DNA from: Rusavskia elegans
Taxonomy: Eukaryota; Ascomycota; Lecanoromycetes; Teloschistales; Teloschistaceae
Assembly (NCBI GenBank): GCA_011316305.1
Contig: SAUG01000042.1
Coordinates: 124,001-188,000, forward strand
Direction: 5' to 3'
DNA: 64,000 nt
Shown here: one piece after another, positions 36,671 to 48,918 of the stretch
How positions within the stretch are numbered: position 1 is the stretch's first letter
Layout of the letters: every line of letters begins with the position of its first letter
Notes under the pieces: generated by a model
Database searches by the model: none
What the model saw: the letters and a program-made list of their open reading frames with translations, nothing else
What the model was told of the DNA's origin: nothing
Position numbers and translations under genes: made by a program

Positions 36671-37222
36671 CCCAGTCCAACCACATATCCACAACGACTC
36701 CCATCTCCATACAAAAGCCCCCCAAGCATTTGTCCCATACCGTACCATAAAAACAGTAAAGGATTAAATCCAACAGATTTAATGCAATAGAAGGATTTCT
36801 CGCTCGATTCGGTCTTGGATCTCGATAACGTAATACCATCTCAAGGGAGAACAATGGAGAGTAAGGAAGCTGAAAGGAGGGAAAGAGTGAAAGAGGTTAT
36901 CAAAAATGACTGAACCAATGCTCGACGCCTTAACAAACTAGTTCATCGAGGTTCGATGCAGGAGTTGATCAGTTATGTTCAATCCAATCGAGCCAATCGA
37001 GTGGCAATGAAAGCCGACCACAAACAACAAAGGCAGCAAGCATGCCCGCGAACCAAACCAATGAGATACGCAAACCGGCGAAAGAAAGAACATGGACTGC
37101 ATATCAATGCCTGTTTACATAATCTACTAATCTAAGGATGCTGAATACCATATACAAGAAACCCCACAGGACAGGACCAGCACAAAACATGACACCAACG
37201 TCCACTGAACCAACCAACCAGT

Positions 37223-40200
37223 TCAAGCCCGCCGCTCCAATATTGCCGCTGGGGAGAACCCCTTCAGTAAGCCTGAAGGAACACTCCGTCGATTTCGAAC
37301 GATCCGTGGCGATCCTTTCTCGGTGCTTTCGATCCTCACTTTCTGTGCTGAAACCCGGGACCCCACGCGATCTCTGACTTGATTGGTTGCATCCATCAGC
37401 TTCATGGCTTTGACGGTGCCGGTTCTCACAACCGAGCTCTGATTTCCCCAAGCGTCAGGGTTGTCTCCCGGTGTCGACCTCAAGGACTGGTAAGCTTCGG
37501 CACGGGCATCACACTCATCAACGCCTTCGCCGATTTTGTGGAGATCGGTCGATGAGGCTGCGGATTTGGCATCGGTGAAGGATGCTGTACTGCTGGACAT
37601 CTTGGAGAAAGTGCTGCTGAAGCTGGCGCGGCTGATCTTCCGCATCATAGACGACGCCGAGGCTCGAATGTTGTTGTCTTTCATTCCTGGAAATGGAAGT
37701 CGGTCTCGGCTCCAGACATCAGCCAAGGAAGACTCCATCCGTGCTCGCTCTGTTCTCTTTGGGGCTAGGATCGGTACACGACTGGCGGTCATCATAGACT
37801 TGGACCGGCCGAGTGAATCGGAAACCCCGTCTTTATCTTCCTTGGCCGCAGTAGTGTTGCGAATAATTACCTGGGCTCCGTTCGTCCGGGCATGGACCGT
37901 AGTGGCGCGTTGTATTGATAGCCTTCGGGTGAGAGTCCCGGGCATCCCAAAGACCGGTCCCAGTGGATTGGCATTAAGGGTAAGAAAAGTGTACATTGGC
38001 TGCAGGAGCGAAGCCTCATCCAGTTGTCTATGAGAGCCTTTCGCTGCGTGGTGAGCTGTGGCTTTCGTCCAGGCTTCTTCTTCGTCCCTTGAGCAGGCGC
38101 AGAATACGAATTCGTACAGCTGCTGTGCGTGTTCGAAGATCAACTTCCACGAGAAGGATGCAGTGTGGCATTGGAGGCCTAGACAACTTCAGAGCCTGAT
38201 CGCCGTATATCTGTTCCATTCCACTCACCTCTCCCATCGTCTGATTTCTCAATCTGCGAGCCATGTAGATTAACGAGAGCAACAACATGATAGCGAAATG
38301 TATCCGACTGCGGTACCGCTAGAAGTAGATGGGTTTTGAAAAGTACACAGAGCATGTATGCACCACAGACTTCTTTTTCGGATTCATAGGCAATATATAG
38401 CACACCACAAAGAATGGCATGACCGAGGAGGCGAAGGGAGGCTGGCCCGGTGGACTGGCTCTCACATTAGGCGGATCAATCACAAAAAAGAACAAGCCAC
38501 TAGACTTACCACATCAGGGAGTATCAATAGGTCCTGTAGATACCATGATCGTTGGATTATCGTCTGTGTCTCTGGGTCATTGGTGGCTCTATTGATCTCC
38601 TCAGCCGTCTCACGCAGTCGCCACAAGACTTTTTCGAGCTCTGCACGTGACTCGCTGTTGTCCACTTCAAGCGTATTGCGGTACAAGTCCTCAAATAAGA
38701 GAGGGTACTTGCAGATTCGTTGAATGGGCTTGATTAGCAAGTCTTCAAAGGACAATCCTTTTCTGGCACTTTCTTCACTTCCACTGGAGGATGCTAGGGA
38801 ATTTGCTAGAGCTTCGATACTTCGCTCAAAAGCGTGCCAATTTGTTATGGACTTGGACGTGGACGACATCTCGCGCAACATCAGCTCGTACTTTGCTCCA
38901 TACTCTTCGTAGACGAAGAACCGGCCGAGCGTCTTGCCAAATATCTTGGCAACCTCAGTCACGTTGTTCGTGTCTGCTGGTACTGAGTGTTCGTTTGAGC
39001 TCAGCGGCCTTGCGCTATCGTGGGAGTTCCGGGCTGTATGGACCAAGCCGGTGATAGCGGACGTGATTTGATGGCCATGGATACTTCGACGGCGGCTCTG
39101 CTTACGCTGCATCGGTAGTTCACGTCGAGCAGTTCGGGGCACAGGCTCGATTATGAAAGGCTGGATTTGTACCAGGAGATCTTCGTGTAGCGCAAGAATT
39201 TCAGTAACATTCTGCTGGATTTGCGTAGAAGTATGTTGAGAGACGTTTGGGGCCAAACCAAGCAGGGTGAAATAAGCCTGGAAGTTGTCAGCAAGCTTTG
39301 ACGGGCCAACACAACATGATGGACGATATACATACATGGATGAGTACTTTGAGGTCGGCAATGTAGCCCGCCTCAGAGACTACCAATTCTTCCAGAGTCT
39401 TCTGACGTTGAGTGATCCTTTCGAGAGCTGCAACCTCAAGAGCGTTGGATTGAGCTGATAATCGGGCCTGGTCCTCTGAACGCCTGCTGCTCCTATTACT
39501 CCTGCTAAACAGATTCGAGCGACGCAGTGGTTTCGGTGTTGGACTACAATCTGGCCTCTCGGTCATCGCAGCTTTCACGGCATCGATAAGGCTAGTTGAT
39601 GGTTGTGGGTCTGTCTTATTGTCCATCCTGCGCACATGATTGGTCTTTCGGACGCCCATCTTGTCCTGATCGTTCGGTGATTCATCGAGAGGCCATCGTT
39701 GCTGGCGTACTGTAAGTGTTTTCTTCCGCTTCAGAGGTGGGGGCCGCAGATGGTCTATCCAGCGTTTGAATGAATTGGAAGTGCGAGGTCCAGCCGAATT
39801 GTTCGGCAGCACTCTTGATTTTGCTGCCTTCAAGGTACGAGCTGGTCCGTTGACAGAGAGCACTTCCTCGCTCGACTCGTCAAAAGAGAGACGAGGTTCC
39901 TTGACACCTGGTCCTCGATTTTCTTTGTCACTTTCCTTGGCTGAATCGTAATCAGCCGCTTGCGCAAGGTCGAGGTTGACCTTTTCCAGCTGGCCGGACT
40001 CTTGCAAAGGCGCCGAAACATTGCGGGCCCGCAGAGGTCCTGGAACGTCATTGCCCCGACTTGACTTGCGAGATGAATGTTTTGAGGTTCGCTGAGGTGA
40101 CGGGAATAGTGAAGGGCCATTCATAGATTCATCTGGTCTGAACAGTCGAGTTGGCTGGACGTTCTCGCTCCTGACACGTAGTGGACTGGATGTTACGGAT

Positions 40201-40370
40201 TCTAGAGGACGCAAAGAATTTGGCGTCAACTGTTGACTGTTCGGTCTTTGCACTGTGTTAAGGGAAGTAGAGGAAGCTTTTGGGGTGTTGTTAAGCAAAT
40301 AACTCCGCCATTCGCGTAAGACGCTCGCTGACGGCGTTCCCATCGGCCCATCACTCGAATGGTTGGACAT
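37223..40370 (-). CDS. RhoGEF with DH and PH domains
   Basis: Exons 40370-39336, 39277-38510, 38454-38229 and 38178-37223 (introns 50-58 bp) give 994 residues. The first 310 residues are Ser/Arg/Pro-rich and disordered. The DH domain starts at ITQRQKTLEELVVSEAGYIA (about 318) and runs through SFEDLLIKPIQRICKYPLLF, the conserved Rho-binding helix, to about 600. A PH-like domain follows (CGAYMLCVLFKTHLLLAVP, then SFSWKLIFEHAQQLYEFVF). The C-terminal 250 residues are disordered. Such proteins load GTP on Rho-family GTPases for polarity, wall synthesis or septation; which GTPase is unknown. The exon 3 acceptor may be 6 bp earlier (GTGAG), adding Ser-Gln. It is not Cdc24: there is no CH or PB1 domain. 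Confidence 0.88.
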
Positions 40371-41014
40371 GTTGGAGGAAGCAAAGACAGAGACGAAGGA
40401 AACCGGATGGGATTAAACGCTGCAGAAGTCCTAAAACTTATGAGACAAGTGCTTGGTTTATCAACCAGCGGCGGCCAAAATTACTGCAAAGTAAGATGAA
40501 GCACAAGACGTGGTGTGAGAAGGAACATGCGAAAGGAGATTTGAAGAGGAGCAGTCTTTGGTACCGCAGGAAGGAGCGATAGGGGCCGCCGAGGACCCAT
40601 CGAGCAACTCCTACGTACAGTACGATCAACGCGGAGCTCCGCTTGGTTCAGCATTTGTGAAGAATATCACACAAAGCTGAATCAAGCATACCGGATCGGG
40701 CTGGAGCCCGGAGTAGCCATTTCACCAAGTCATGTTTAGCAGACAGTCGCCCGGGCCAAACATGTGGTCAACATGATTTGAATAGACTTGTTGCGTTGAC
40801 GGAGGTGTACGCCATATCTAACGTACCTTGCAGTACCTGCCTACATTAGTCTCCTCGCAAAGCATGGAGGCGTGATACAGTTGTAAAGGCACGTAGTCGA
40901 GGTGTGGCAGTAAGAGCATCTTGTCCGCCCTAAAGATGACCCGAATACACGCAAATGAGACGCCGCATTTGTGTCGGACAGTACCGCTATATTGCTTGGT
41001 CGCACTCAGCAACT
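40371..41014. other. Divergent promoter region of RhoGEF and nas2
   Basis: Short frames only. No proteasome-associated control element was recognised. Confidence 0.4.
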
Positions 41015-41884
41015 ATGGGCCTCCCCATGGACGACATACATACCCCTACGGTTCCCTCAGGCCCGGCTTCCACCCATACGTCCGGTAGTGGCAATCGCGC
41101 TGGACGGGCCTCGTTGCAGGACCTGATTGCGGAGAAGGCTCGGGCAGAGGAAGAGTTGAAGGCACTCAGCAGTGTGCTCGACAGTGTCGGTGTTCTCGAA
41201 CTAGAGATTGAGTGGAAATCGTCTAATGACGGTTCTTCTACAGCATGGAGTCAATATGAATACCAGTTTGACTACTTTCGATGGATACCCGAGGGACGAT
41301 ATCGACGTTGCCCAAAGTCTGCTACCCCTTCTGTTCTTGCGCGTCTGTTGCTTAACCACTCCATAGTACGAACGACACGAGCTCGCATCATACGACTGCG
41401 CAACGACTACAAAAGCCTCATGTCAAGGATCGAAGACGGTCTTCACAACCATCACGCCCAAGCCCGCAGTCTCCCAGCACTGCAAGCAGGCTCAGCGTCC
41501 CACACACCGGCTACCTCAACAAGCTCTCTCGAAGCCGCCTTCGCCAAGATCAACAGCGTAGTTGCAGGTAGTCCCGCTGAGGACGCAGGATTGAAGGCTG
41601 GCGACAAGATCCGTCGGTTTGGAGACGTCGACTGGATGAATCATGAAAAGTTAAGCAAGGTGGCAGAAACGGTTCAGAGGAACGAAGGGGTGAGTCAGTC
41701 GGCACTGTGGTGGAGAACCTTTACACTGACACGGCCGGATCGGTGGGAATAGCGGAGCATCACCGTCACGATTCAGCGCAGCCTTCTGCCTTCGTCCAAC
41801 ACCGAGGAACTGCGTTTGCACCTAACACCACGGAGAAATTGGGGCGGCCGGGGCTTGTTGGGGTGTCATCTTCTCCCATTGTGA
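41015..41884 (+). CDS. nas2: 26S proteasome assembly chaperone Nas2/PSMD9
   Basis: Exons 41015-41185, 41244-41316, 41367-41689 and 41753-41884 (introns 58, 50 and 63 bp) give 232 residues. The N-terminal coiled coil (DLIAEKARAEEELKALSSVL) leads to the conserved DGYPRDDIDVAQIRTTRARI block, which spans the second intron. The C-terminal PDZ domain is SSLEAAFAKINSVVAGSPAE, then GLKAGDKIRRFGDVDW, ending SITVTIQRSLLPSS. Nas2 binds the Rpt5 C-terminus during base assembly and leaves the finished proteasome. An in-frame ATG at 40955 would add 20 basic residues not expected for the family. The third intron is needed; read-through would destroy the PDZ end. Confidence 0.95.
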
Positions 41885-42381
41885 TGCTTTCCGTGGGAAT
41901 GTCAACTCAGTCTTGTTGCATAGCGTGGCAGGGTGGGCGTGTACGTAGCGAATGGCTTTGTAGCAACAGCAGGTGTTCCATGGAAATGAATGATGCATAG
42001 GAGCAATTGTCCCCATGGGCTTTGATGATATATGCTAATCATCATGTTTCAACAGGCAGGCATGCAGCCTGGATGCCTGGATGCCTGGATCTTGGATACT
42101 TTGGTTGGGGTGATGCCTGGATGACTAATCAACATAAGCGCGCTTTCGTCATTGGCCGGAATGACTATAAGTTTTCCTGTGCCTCTCTTTACGCAACCTC
42201 AAAAGCAAACTGTGCTGCTTCTCTTACATACCCACCACAGCACTGTCTTCAAGTTCTACCGTATCCCTACCTGTGAGTATAGAGCGCTCCAGCTCATCCC
42301 CTCGTGAAGTGCTGGCTCTTCGCACTGACGCGGTGCTGATGAATCTGCAGTCTGACCAAAAGCCATCCATACCATTACGAC
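41885..42381. other. Intergenic, ran promoter
   Basis: Carries a short GCCTGGAT tandem repeat (42067-42090). The 200 bp before the ran ATG are C/T-rich. No other gene. Confidence 0.45.
42067..42090. repeat. GCCTGGAT x3 tandem repeat
   Basis: Three perfect 8-bp units in a row, with a further partial GCCTGGAT at 42,115-42,122. Confidence 0.8.
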
Positions 42382-43357
42382 ATGGCCGAAGGCGCCGGAG
42401 CTCAAGCTCCTCCAACATTCAAGCTCGTTCTTGTTGGCGATGGTGGAACTGGCAAGGTTGGTGCCTCTCGACATAAGCTCTCGCAAGACTAGGATTGCCC
42501 GCGTTCGGCAAACGGGCCTGGCATGCAGACGACGGTGCTCTTCTCCAGCAAATCTGAGAACTAACAGCTGCAAAAATTAGACCACTTTCGTCAAACGCCA
42601 TCTGACTGGAGAGTTCGAGAAGAAATACATTGCGACTCTCGGTGTTGAGGTCCACCCTCTTGCTTTCACAACAGTACGTTTTACTCAATGCGGTTACTTA
42701 TTGGACTGAATCTTATGCTCGCTTCGTTCAGAATTTTGGCAAAATCCAATTCGACGTCTGGGATACTGCTGGACAAGAGAAATTTGGTGGTCTACGGGAT
42801 GGCTACTACATCAACGGCCAGTGCGGCATCATCATGTTCGACGTAACGTCCCGCATTACTTACAAGAACGTCCCCAACTGGCATCGTACGTCACATGCCA
42901 TTCCACAATGCTGCAGGCGCAGTTCCAAACTAACTCAGACCCTTTGGCTAGGCGATCTCGTCCGTGTCTGCGAGCAGGTGCCCATCGTTCTCTGCGGCAA
43001 CAAGGTCGATGTCAAGGAGCGCAAGGTGAAGGCCAAAGCTATCACATTCCACCGGAAGAAGAATCTACAGTACTACGATATCTCCGCGAAATCCAACTAC
43101 AACTTTGAGAAACCCTTCCTCTGGCTCGCGCGTAAACTGGTTGGGAACCCTGCACTGGTGAGTTCTCTCGACGCGATGTCCCGTTCACTGGTATTGAGGA
43201 TGGGTACTAATGTCGTCTGCTGTAGGACTTCGTTGCTGGTATCGCTCTTGCTCCTCCAACCGTCCAAGTGGACGAAGCTCTGCTCCAGCAATACAATAAG
43301 GAGATGGAGGACGCCGCAAACCAGCCGCTCCCTGATGAAGATGATCCAGATCTGTAA
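42382..43357 (+). CDS. ran: Ran GTPase (Gsp1)
   Basis: Exons 42382-42456, 42581-42673, 42732-42885, 42952-43157 and 43226-43357 (introns 124, 58, 66 and 68 bp) give 219 residues. All G motifs are present: [12 protein letters not shown] across the first junction, the switch II segment [20 protein letters not shown], and CGNKVDVK. Switch I has the Ran-specific [15 protein letters not shown], and the C-terminus is the acidic PDEDDPDL. Ran drives nuclear transport by its RanGTP gradient and also acts in spindle and envelope assembly. No prenylation motif, as expected. The window also carries Nsp1, which works in the same transport route, but 25 kb away with no sign of linkage. Confidence 0.98.
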
Positions 43358-44018
43358 ATATTGACACCACACGGAGATCGAGGGGGCCGTTGTGTTGCGG
43401 GAAAGAGGAGAGCTGGGTGCGAGGCTACAAACATTTTGAAAAGGCGATCATTTGATGGGACGACGGGACGCAGGCATGCTGGGAGGACGATGCATACAGA
43501 CGTGCTTTGCATGAGCTTCATAATGCGAAGAGCATCTCTGCATGAAAGGGGAAGGTGGCTGCACGAAGCCTCGGTATGTGGGAAAGCATTTTGAGATTCA
43601 TCTTTAGGTGTAGAACTAGTCTAGAGTCCAATAGAACTCATTACGGAGTACTGGCTGTCCTTGATATGATTCTACGTTCTCTACAAAGATCGGGGTGCGT
43701 ATAATCTGTATCCGATTCATACTATAGAGGGTAGCAACATCCAGGTCGTGTATACGCTAGTACGTACTTTTCTATGTGAAAATCTTTCGTTAGGCTGTCC
43801 AACTTTTCAACAAAAGCAGGTGACTTGTTCCAACATCTAGAAGGCCACGAAAGTCCCAATACTGAAGCTAGAACTTGACTCTCACTCTGGGCCGCAACAC
43901 ATGGACCCTGCAAGGCTTGTCCACGCTAAACACGGTAAGGATTCAGCTGTGCACCTCATGTTGGCCAATACATACCTTGGCCAGGGGATCGTGGTGAGTA
44001 GACAAGAGCTCGCTTCGA
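43358..44018. other. Intergenic, no gene recognised
   Basis: 3' UTR of ran and promoter of the P450. Nothing further supported. Confidence 0.4.
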
Positions 44019-45942
44019 ATGCTGTCTAACATGGGCGTCCTGCTACTGCTCTCCCTGGTACCGTTAACATGGATTTCATACAACGCCTATTGCCTTTACC
44101 AAAATTGGCAAGAAGCTTCTCGTCTCGGTATTTCTACCATCTGTGTACCTGTTAGCCCCGACAATCCAGTATGGATTGCACTGCAGACAGGTTTTTCTTC
44201 ATTGTTCCGATCCTTGCCTTTCAATGTGTGTTCCTTTACACGGTACTGTCGACTTGGATGGGAGTTCCATGATAGGTACAAGACAAATGAGAGACTTGGC
44301 GATGCATTCGTACTTGTTACGCCCAACCGCAACTGGATCTACCTATCCCAGGCAGGGGCGGCGGTTGACGTGTATTCGAGGAATCGAGATTTCGTCAGGT
44401 GCATTTGGATGTTAGGTAAATGCACCATAGATCGATCCCGTCTTAGAGAATCCAACTAAGCGAGAATAGAACCATTGAAGGTGTTTGGCCCCAGCATCTC
44501 GACGGTACGATACCACTCATCCGGTGCTGTGTATTCGCCTTACTCATCGCTTATAGGCCGAGGGCTCAGATTGGCAACGCCAAAGAAAGTTGACAGCCAC
44601 CCCCTTCAACGAGCAGAAAAGTAGCTCAGTGTGGTCAGAATCTCTACGTCAGGCCAACGACATGCTTCAATCCTGGACTTTGTACGGATCAGACGGCACG
44701 AAGCATTGTGCTGAGGACGTGCGGACGTTGGCCATCAACGTGCTTGCTTTTGCTGGATTCCAAATATCCTACCCATTCAAGGGTTCACAGCGAGTGGACA
44801 CAACGGAGAGAACCCCTTCGACGTACCGAGACGCTCTTGCCATCATACTACAGAACGTCTTGATCCTCCTCGTTGTACCCTCGCAGGTATTTTCCTTGCC
44901 ATTCTTGCCGACGAGATGGACGCAGGTGGGTTGGGCGAAGACAGCTTTCAGGAGATATATGCTCGATCAGATTGCCGATGAGAAGCAACTAATGTCCGAG
45001 GGCAAGGCCGGATCCGGGACTCTCGTAAGCAACCTTCTAAGAGCTTCAGAGCAACCTCAGAACCCTGGGAGCTCCAATGTCGGTAAAATACAGAAGCCCC
45101 TCAGTATCGACGAGATCCTCGGCAACATCTTCGTTTTCAACTTCGCAGGCCATGACACGACATCGATATCCCTGGCCTATGCTCTGTTCCTACTCGTCGC
45201 CCACCCCGAAGTTCAAGATTGGATATCGGAAGAAATCAACTTTTACCTCGGATCCAAACCAGACCCTACTACTTGGCAATACGAAACCACGTTCCCCAAG
45301 CTCCAGCGATGTCTTGCAGTCCTAGTAAGTTGGAAACATCTTATCCACCCCTTTTTCTCCACGGGAAGAAAATGGATCTTCCTGGAAGCTAATGAAAATT
45401 CCCAGCTCGAAACCCTCCGCCTCTACAACCCCATCCCCGGCGTCCCCAAACACACCGGCCCTCACCCTCAACGCTTAGTCATCTCCGAAAGCCAAACACT
45501 CAACATCCCTCCCAACATCCTCGTAGTCCCAAGCCTTCAAGCCCTCCACACCCATCCCCGCTACTGGGGCTCCGACTCCCTAACCTGGCGTCCCTCACGC
45601 TGGATCATTTCCTCCGCTCCCTCCACCAACACCACCAACTCACCTCTCCGCACGACCCTCACCACCGAAAAACTGCTCACCCCCCAAAAAGGCACTTTCA
45701 TCGCCTGGTCCGAGGGCCTGCAAAATTGCCCGGGGAAAAAGTTCGCGCAGGTGGAATTCGTAGCTACGGTGGCGAGACTGTTTAGAGGGCATAGAGCGGA
45801 AGCGGTGCCGAATGATGATGGTGGGGAGAGTATGGTGGAGGCGAGAGCGAGGGTGATGCGTGTGGTGTGGGATAGCAGTGTGGAATTGCTGTTGGGGATG
45901 CGGGAGCCGGGGAGTGTGTCGATTAGATGGGTGGAGAGGTGA
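44019..45942 (+). CDS. Cytochrome P450 monooxygenase
   Basis: Exons 44019-44415, 44470-44504, 44557-45324 and 45406-45942 (introns 54, 52 and 81 bp) give 578 residues. An N-terminal hydrophobic anchor (LLLLSLVPLTWISYNAY) suggests ER attachment. The second exon has only 35 nt and joins DFVRCIWMLEPLKVFGPSIS, matching the spacing of related fungal P450s. The I-helix has FNFAGHDTTS, the K-helix ETLR, and the heme loop FIAWSEGLQNCPGKKFAQ with the ligand Cys. Within the heme loop the usual Arg two before Cys is Gln. Substrate unknown. Neighbours are a decayed P450 fragment and a secreted serine hydrolase, with no backbone enzyme for a biosynthetic cluster. An ATG at 44034 could also serve as start. 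Confidence 0.92.
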
Positions 45943-46160
45943 GCTTGGGTTATTGCCCCCTCCTTTGGGTTCGATGGAGGGAGTGTTGAAGGGGAAAGAG
46001 TGGAGAGAAAGAGGGACGCGTCTTTTAGCGGGAGGAGGAGAAGAGAACTGCAAATCTACGGGCCAGGCTAGGAGTTCGTGCGCTCTCCCAGCCAACACGC
46101 AAGTAGGTAATTACATATGTTAAGGGCATTTTAACCACGCTACACGGATTTCGGAAGGGA
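45943..46160. other. P450 3' flank
   Basis: GC- and G-rich tract directly after the P450 stop. Nothing else seen. Confidence 0.35.
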
Positions 46161-46325
46161 ATCCTGCTGCCAACGGACTAGACGCAGGTGGGTAATTGGG
46201 GCAAAGGGGCTTTCATGATAAATTTGTTGTACTTGACCAGATTACCGATTAGAAGTAATTAACATATGAGGTATAGCGGGATCCGAGGTTTTGTAAGCCA
46301 TCTTGTGAGAGCTCAATGTTTGAAC
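46161..46325 (+). pseudogene. Decayed P450 fragment
   Basis: Aligns by eye with 44,910-45,060 of the P450 gene just upstream: shared blocks include GACGCAGGTGGGT, CAGATT-CCGAT-AGAAG and GGGATCC. Many differences are C-to-T or G-to-A, and stops such as TAG arise within the aligned frame (GATTAGAAG for GATGAGAAG). It is in the same orientation. It is a remnant of a tandem duplicate or related paralog, possibly damaged by repeat-induced point mutation. Confidence 0.7.
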
Positions 46326-46641
46326 AAGGTAACGTTGACACCAGACAATTTAGTCTAGGCCGAAATGCGGCGATAATATCTATATACTACGATATTCATC
46401 AGTGAGGCTCGCTCCCATGCCCAGTCAGTATACCAAAACCGTGAATATGCAGGCGCGCTCTTTTTAGACCCACAGGCGTTGCTCCATCATCTACAGGAAC
46501 ATCCAAAACAGTACACCGCCCTCTGATGACGAAATATATCCGATATCGAGGCACCGATGCAGCACTAATCTTCAAGACCGGTGGAAGGAATGGTTGAGTG
46601 CTCATCTCGACAGCGCGCCTTCCTCACATCACCCAACGAGC
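46326..46641. other. Intergenic, no gene recognised
   Basis: Between the P450 relic and the 3' end of the hydrolase gene. A short minus frame at 46399-46605 is not supported by any motif. Confidence 0.35.
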
Positions 46642-48350
46642 TCAAGCAGCGCCCTTCACTCTCTGAAACCAGATCTTCTCTTCCTTCATCTCCGGCTCCA
46701 ATGCCACCCCAAACTCTGCGATTTCTCCATCTTCACCTAGGCGGAATTCCGCTTTGATCACTTGCACCTCAAGTGGATCCGTAGGATCGACCTCTCCATA
46801 CGGCGTCGACATTTGGCCCTTGACGACGAAAAACTCGCCGCTGACGTGGATGAAATCGAAGACATAGGGCCAGGTGCGATCGAGAATAGAGCGGAGGTGG
46901 GGTTGAGATTGCTGCTGGTCGGTTTGGGCCAGGATGATGGTGATGTCACGATATCCGCCGTTGCAGTATGTCCCGGTGTAATTGCGCAAAGGCAGTGATA
47001 ATGGGATAGCGTTTTTCCCGGTCGGCGCGTCTGGATACAACGCTCTGATGGGATCTCGAAGCTGCTCCGCCTTTGGCTTGATGATCATGTTCTCGAAGAC
47101 CGCTCCGACGTCTCCCCTATCCTTCACTGGTACGTCCAGGTAGTTATCCAAGAGTTGGTAGAAAAGGATGTTCAAGACGATGCTGCTACTTCCAGCCGTG
47201 TTCCCCATCATGGCGATACCATAGTTTCGATTAGGGAAGTAACCGATTTTGGCAGCGAATCCGGGCAGACCGCCATCATGAGAGATGAGTGGTTCTCCGC
47301 GGTAATTCTCGACGCTCCAACCAAGAGCGTAGGCGGATATGCCGGCGAAACCTGGGAAAGGGTTGTCGTCTAGGATTGTTCTTGGGTGACGCAGTGTCAA
47401 ATGACCGGCTTCTGATAGAGGCGGTGCTTGGTTTATGAGGAATTGCAGCCATTTCGCGTAGTCTAAGACATTGGAGATGACATGTCCAGCACCCGATACT
47501 AGCGGTATATCCATCCACTCCACTGGGACGTACTTCTGAGTTTGATTATTCCAGACATGGCCAGCTGACAGCTGTGCTGCTCTGTTTCGGACAGCTAGCT
47601 GCGCTTGACTGAAGGAAAAGTATGTCCGTGTCATATTGAGGGGCTTCCAGATACGATCCCAGAGGACATCGCCAAGCCATGATCCGGTCAAGACCTCGAC
47701 AACATGGGACAAGGTCATGTACATCATATTGCAATATTGGAATCTGACCCTTAGTTCGGCTGTCATGGGTAAATGGCGGAGGTTGCGGACGACGTCTCGC
47801 AGGCTAAATTTGGATCCGCCATAGCTGGAATCATGTCGAGGCATACCAGTGCGGTGAGAAGCGGCGTCTTCGAGCGTTACGTGTGCGGTAGCGTAGGCGT
47901 CCGGCAGAACGAAATCCTCGCGAATGAGGGAGGATATAGGAGTGCGCCAAGTCAGCGGGTCGCTCGAATTGGCATTTTCTTCCATAAGGAGAGTCAGGGC
48001 GGCGGAGGTGAAAGCTTTCGTCGTTGATCCGGTATAGAAAAGGGTCGATGAGTCAATTTCGAAATAGGGATACAAAGAAATACCATAACCCTGTGCCAAT
48101 GTTATTGCTGTCGTCAAACCTGATGGGACTTTCCGAAGCGTACTTTACTGTAAGTCTCATTGCCATTTACTATAGCAATGGAAAGACCGGGTACATGCCA
48201 ATCATTCATCAATCGAACGACAGATTTATCAAGTTCGGAAGCAAAAGGAGAGTGATCCGGCTCGTGCAGGGGTATTTGATCTTGGGAGGCTAAACAATAT
48301 GATATAGGTACGAGATGCAACGCAACGGTGCAGAGGCTGAAGGTGAACAT
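46642..48350 (-). CDS. Secreted serine hydrolase of the beta-lactamase/peptidase S12 fold
   Basis: Exons 48350-48144 and 48090-46642 (53-bp intron, phase 0) give 551 residues. It begins with a signal peptide (MFTFSLCTVALHLVPISYC). Catalytic motifs of the class C beta-lactamase/esterase family are present: Ser91-Thr-Thr-Lys94, Tyr188-Cys-Asn190, and a third motif at SHDGGLPGF. A C-terminal beta-rich domain of about 150 residues follows, as in fungal D-aminopeptidase/esterase-like members. In fungi such enzymes include esterases, lactonases and transesterases of polyketide pathways; the substrate here is unknown. The intron join restores the usual YSKGYGISLYP. It is convergent with the P450, 700 bp away. 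Confidence 0.9.
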
Positions 48351-48918
48351 GTTTGCGATGGTAATCAGGGGATATAAATATACAGTACAGTGGGGTGCTC
48401 TATGCCAGTCTCTTCACGAATTCAGAAGGCTTACAAAGAATAGGCTCGCTTCTCAGGGACAAATTTGAGAAAGGAAACTAAACGATACAATTGAAATGAA
48501 TCCTTCTCAAAGTCCCACTTGATTGCTGGAGTTTCTTTGAAGAGTAATTGCAAGGTGTTGTTTGCATCTCAGTCATGTTGGGTTGGGATGAGACGCAATT
48601 CATCGGATAGAATAGAATCATCAAGATAATTGCGGGGCTTCAAAAGCTAAGTGCCCAATGCCTTGAATGACCTGTATGTTGTACTCGAGTGGGTGGAGAA
48701 GTCCCCAGCTAGACCGGATGGTTGTCATAGGGCTGTCGTACCCCTGTCAGAATGACGTCAGCAAGCCGCATACAGTGTCACGAGCACGAGCATGCCACAT
48801 GGCACTGTAAACACACCACCATCAAGTACAACTTCTACACACAACGGAACTACTAGCATTGTCCACCATATCTACTTCTGAAGAAAACTCCCAATCAACC
48901 AATCAACCAATCACAACC
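48351..48918. other. Divergent promoter region of hydrolase and rtc3
   Basis: No gene seen. The 80 bp before the rtc3 ATG are A/C-rich (repeated CAATCAACCAATCA), resembling a fungal leader. CCAAT cores occur there. Confidence 0.45.

Larger units (their letters stand above)
35693..37222. other. Convergent 3' region with simple repeats
   Basis: Lies between the 3' ends of the SNF2 gene (plus) and the RhoGEF gene (minus). It carries TG/TA and CCTT microsatellites, listed separately. A short minus frame at 36121-36351 has no recognisable content. Confidence 0.45.

Noticed and set aside
44019..48350. Secondary-metabolite gene cluster around the P450 and serine hydrolase
   Set aside because: No polyketide synthase, NRPS, terpene synthase or pathway regulator lies nearby; the neighbours are ran and rtc3.
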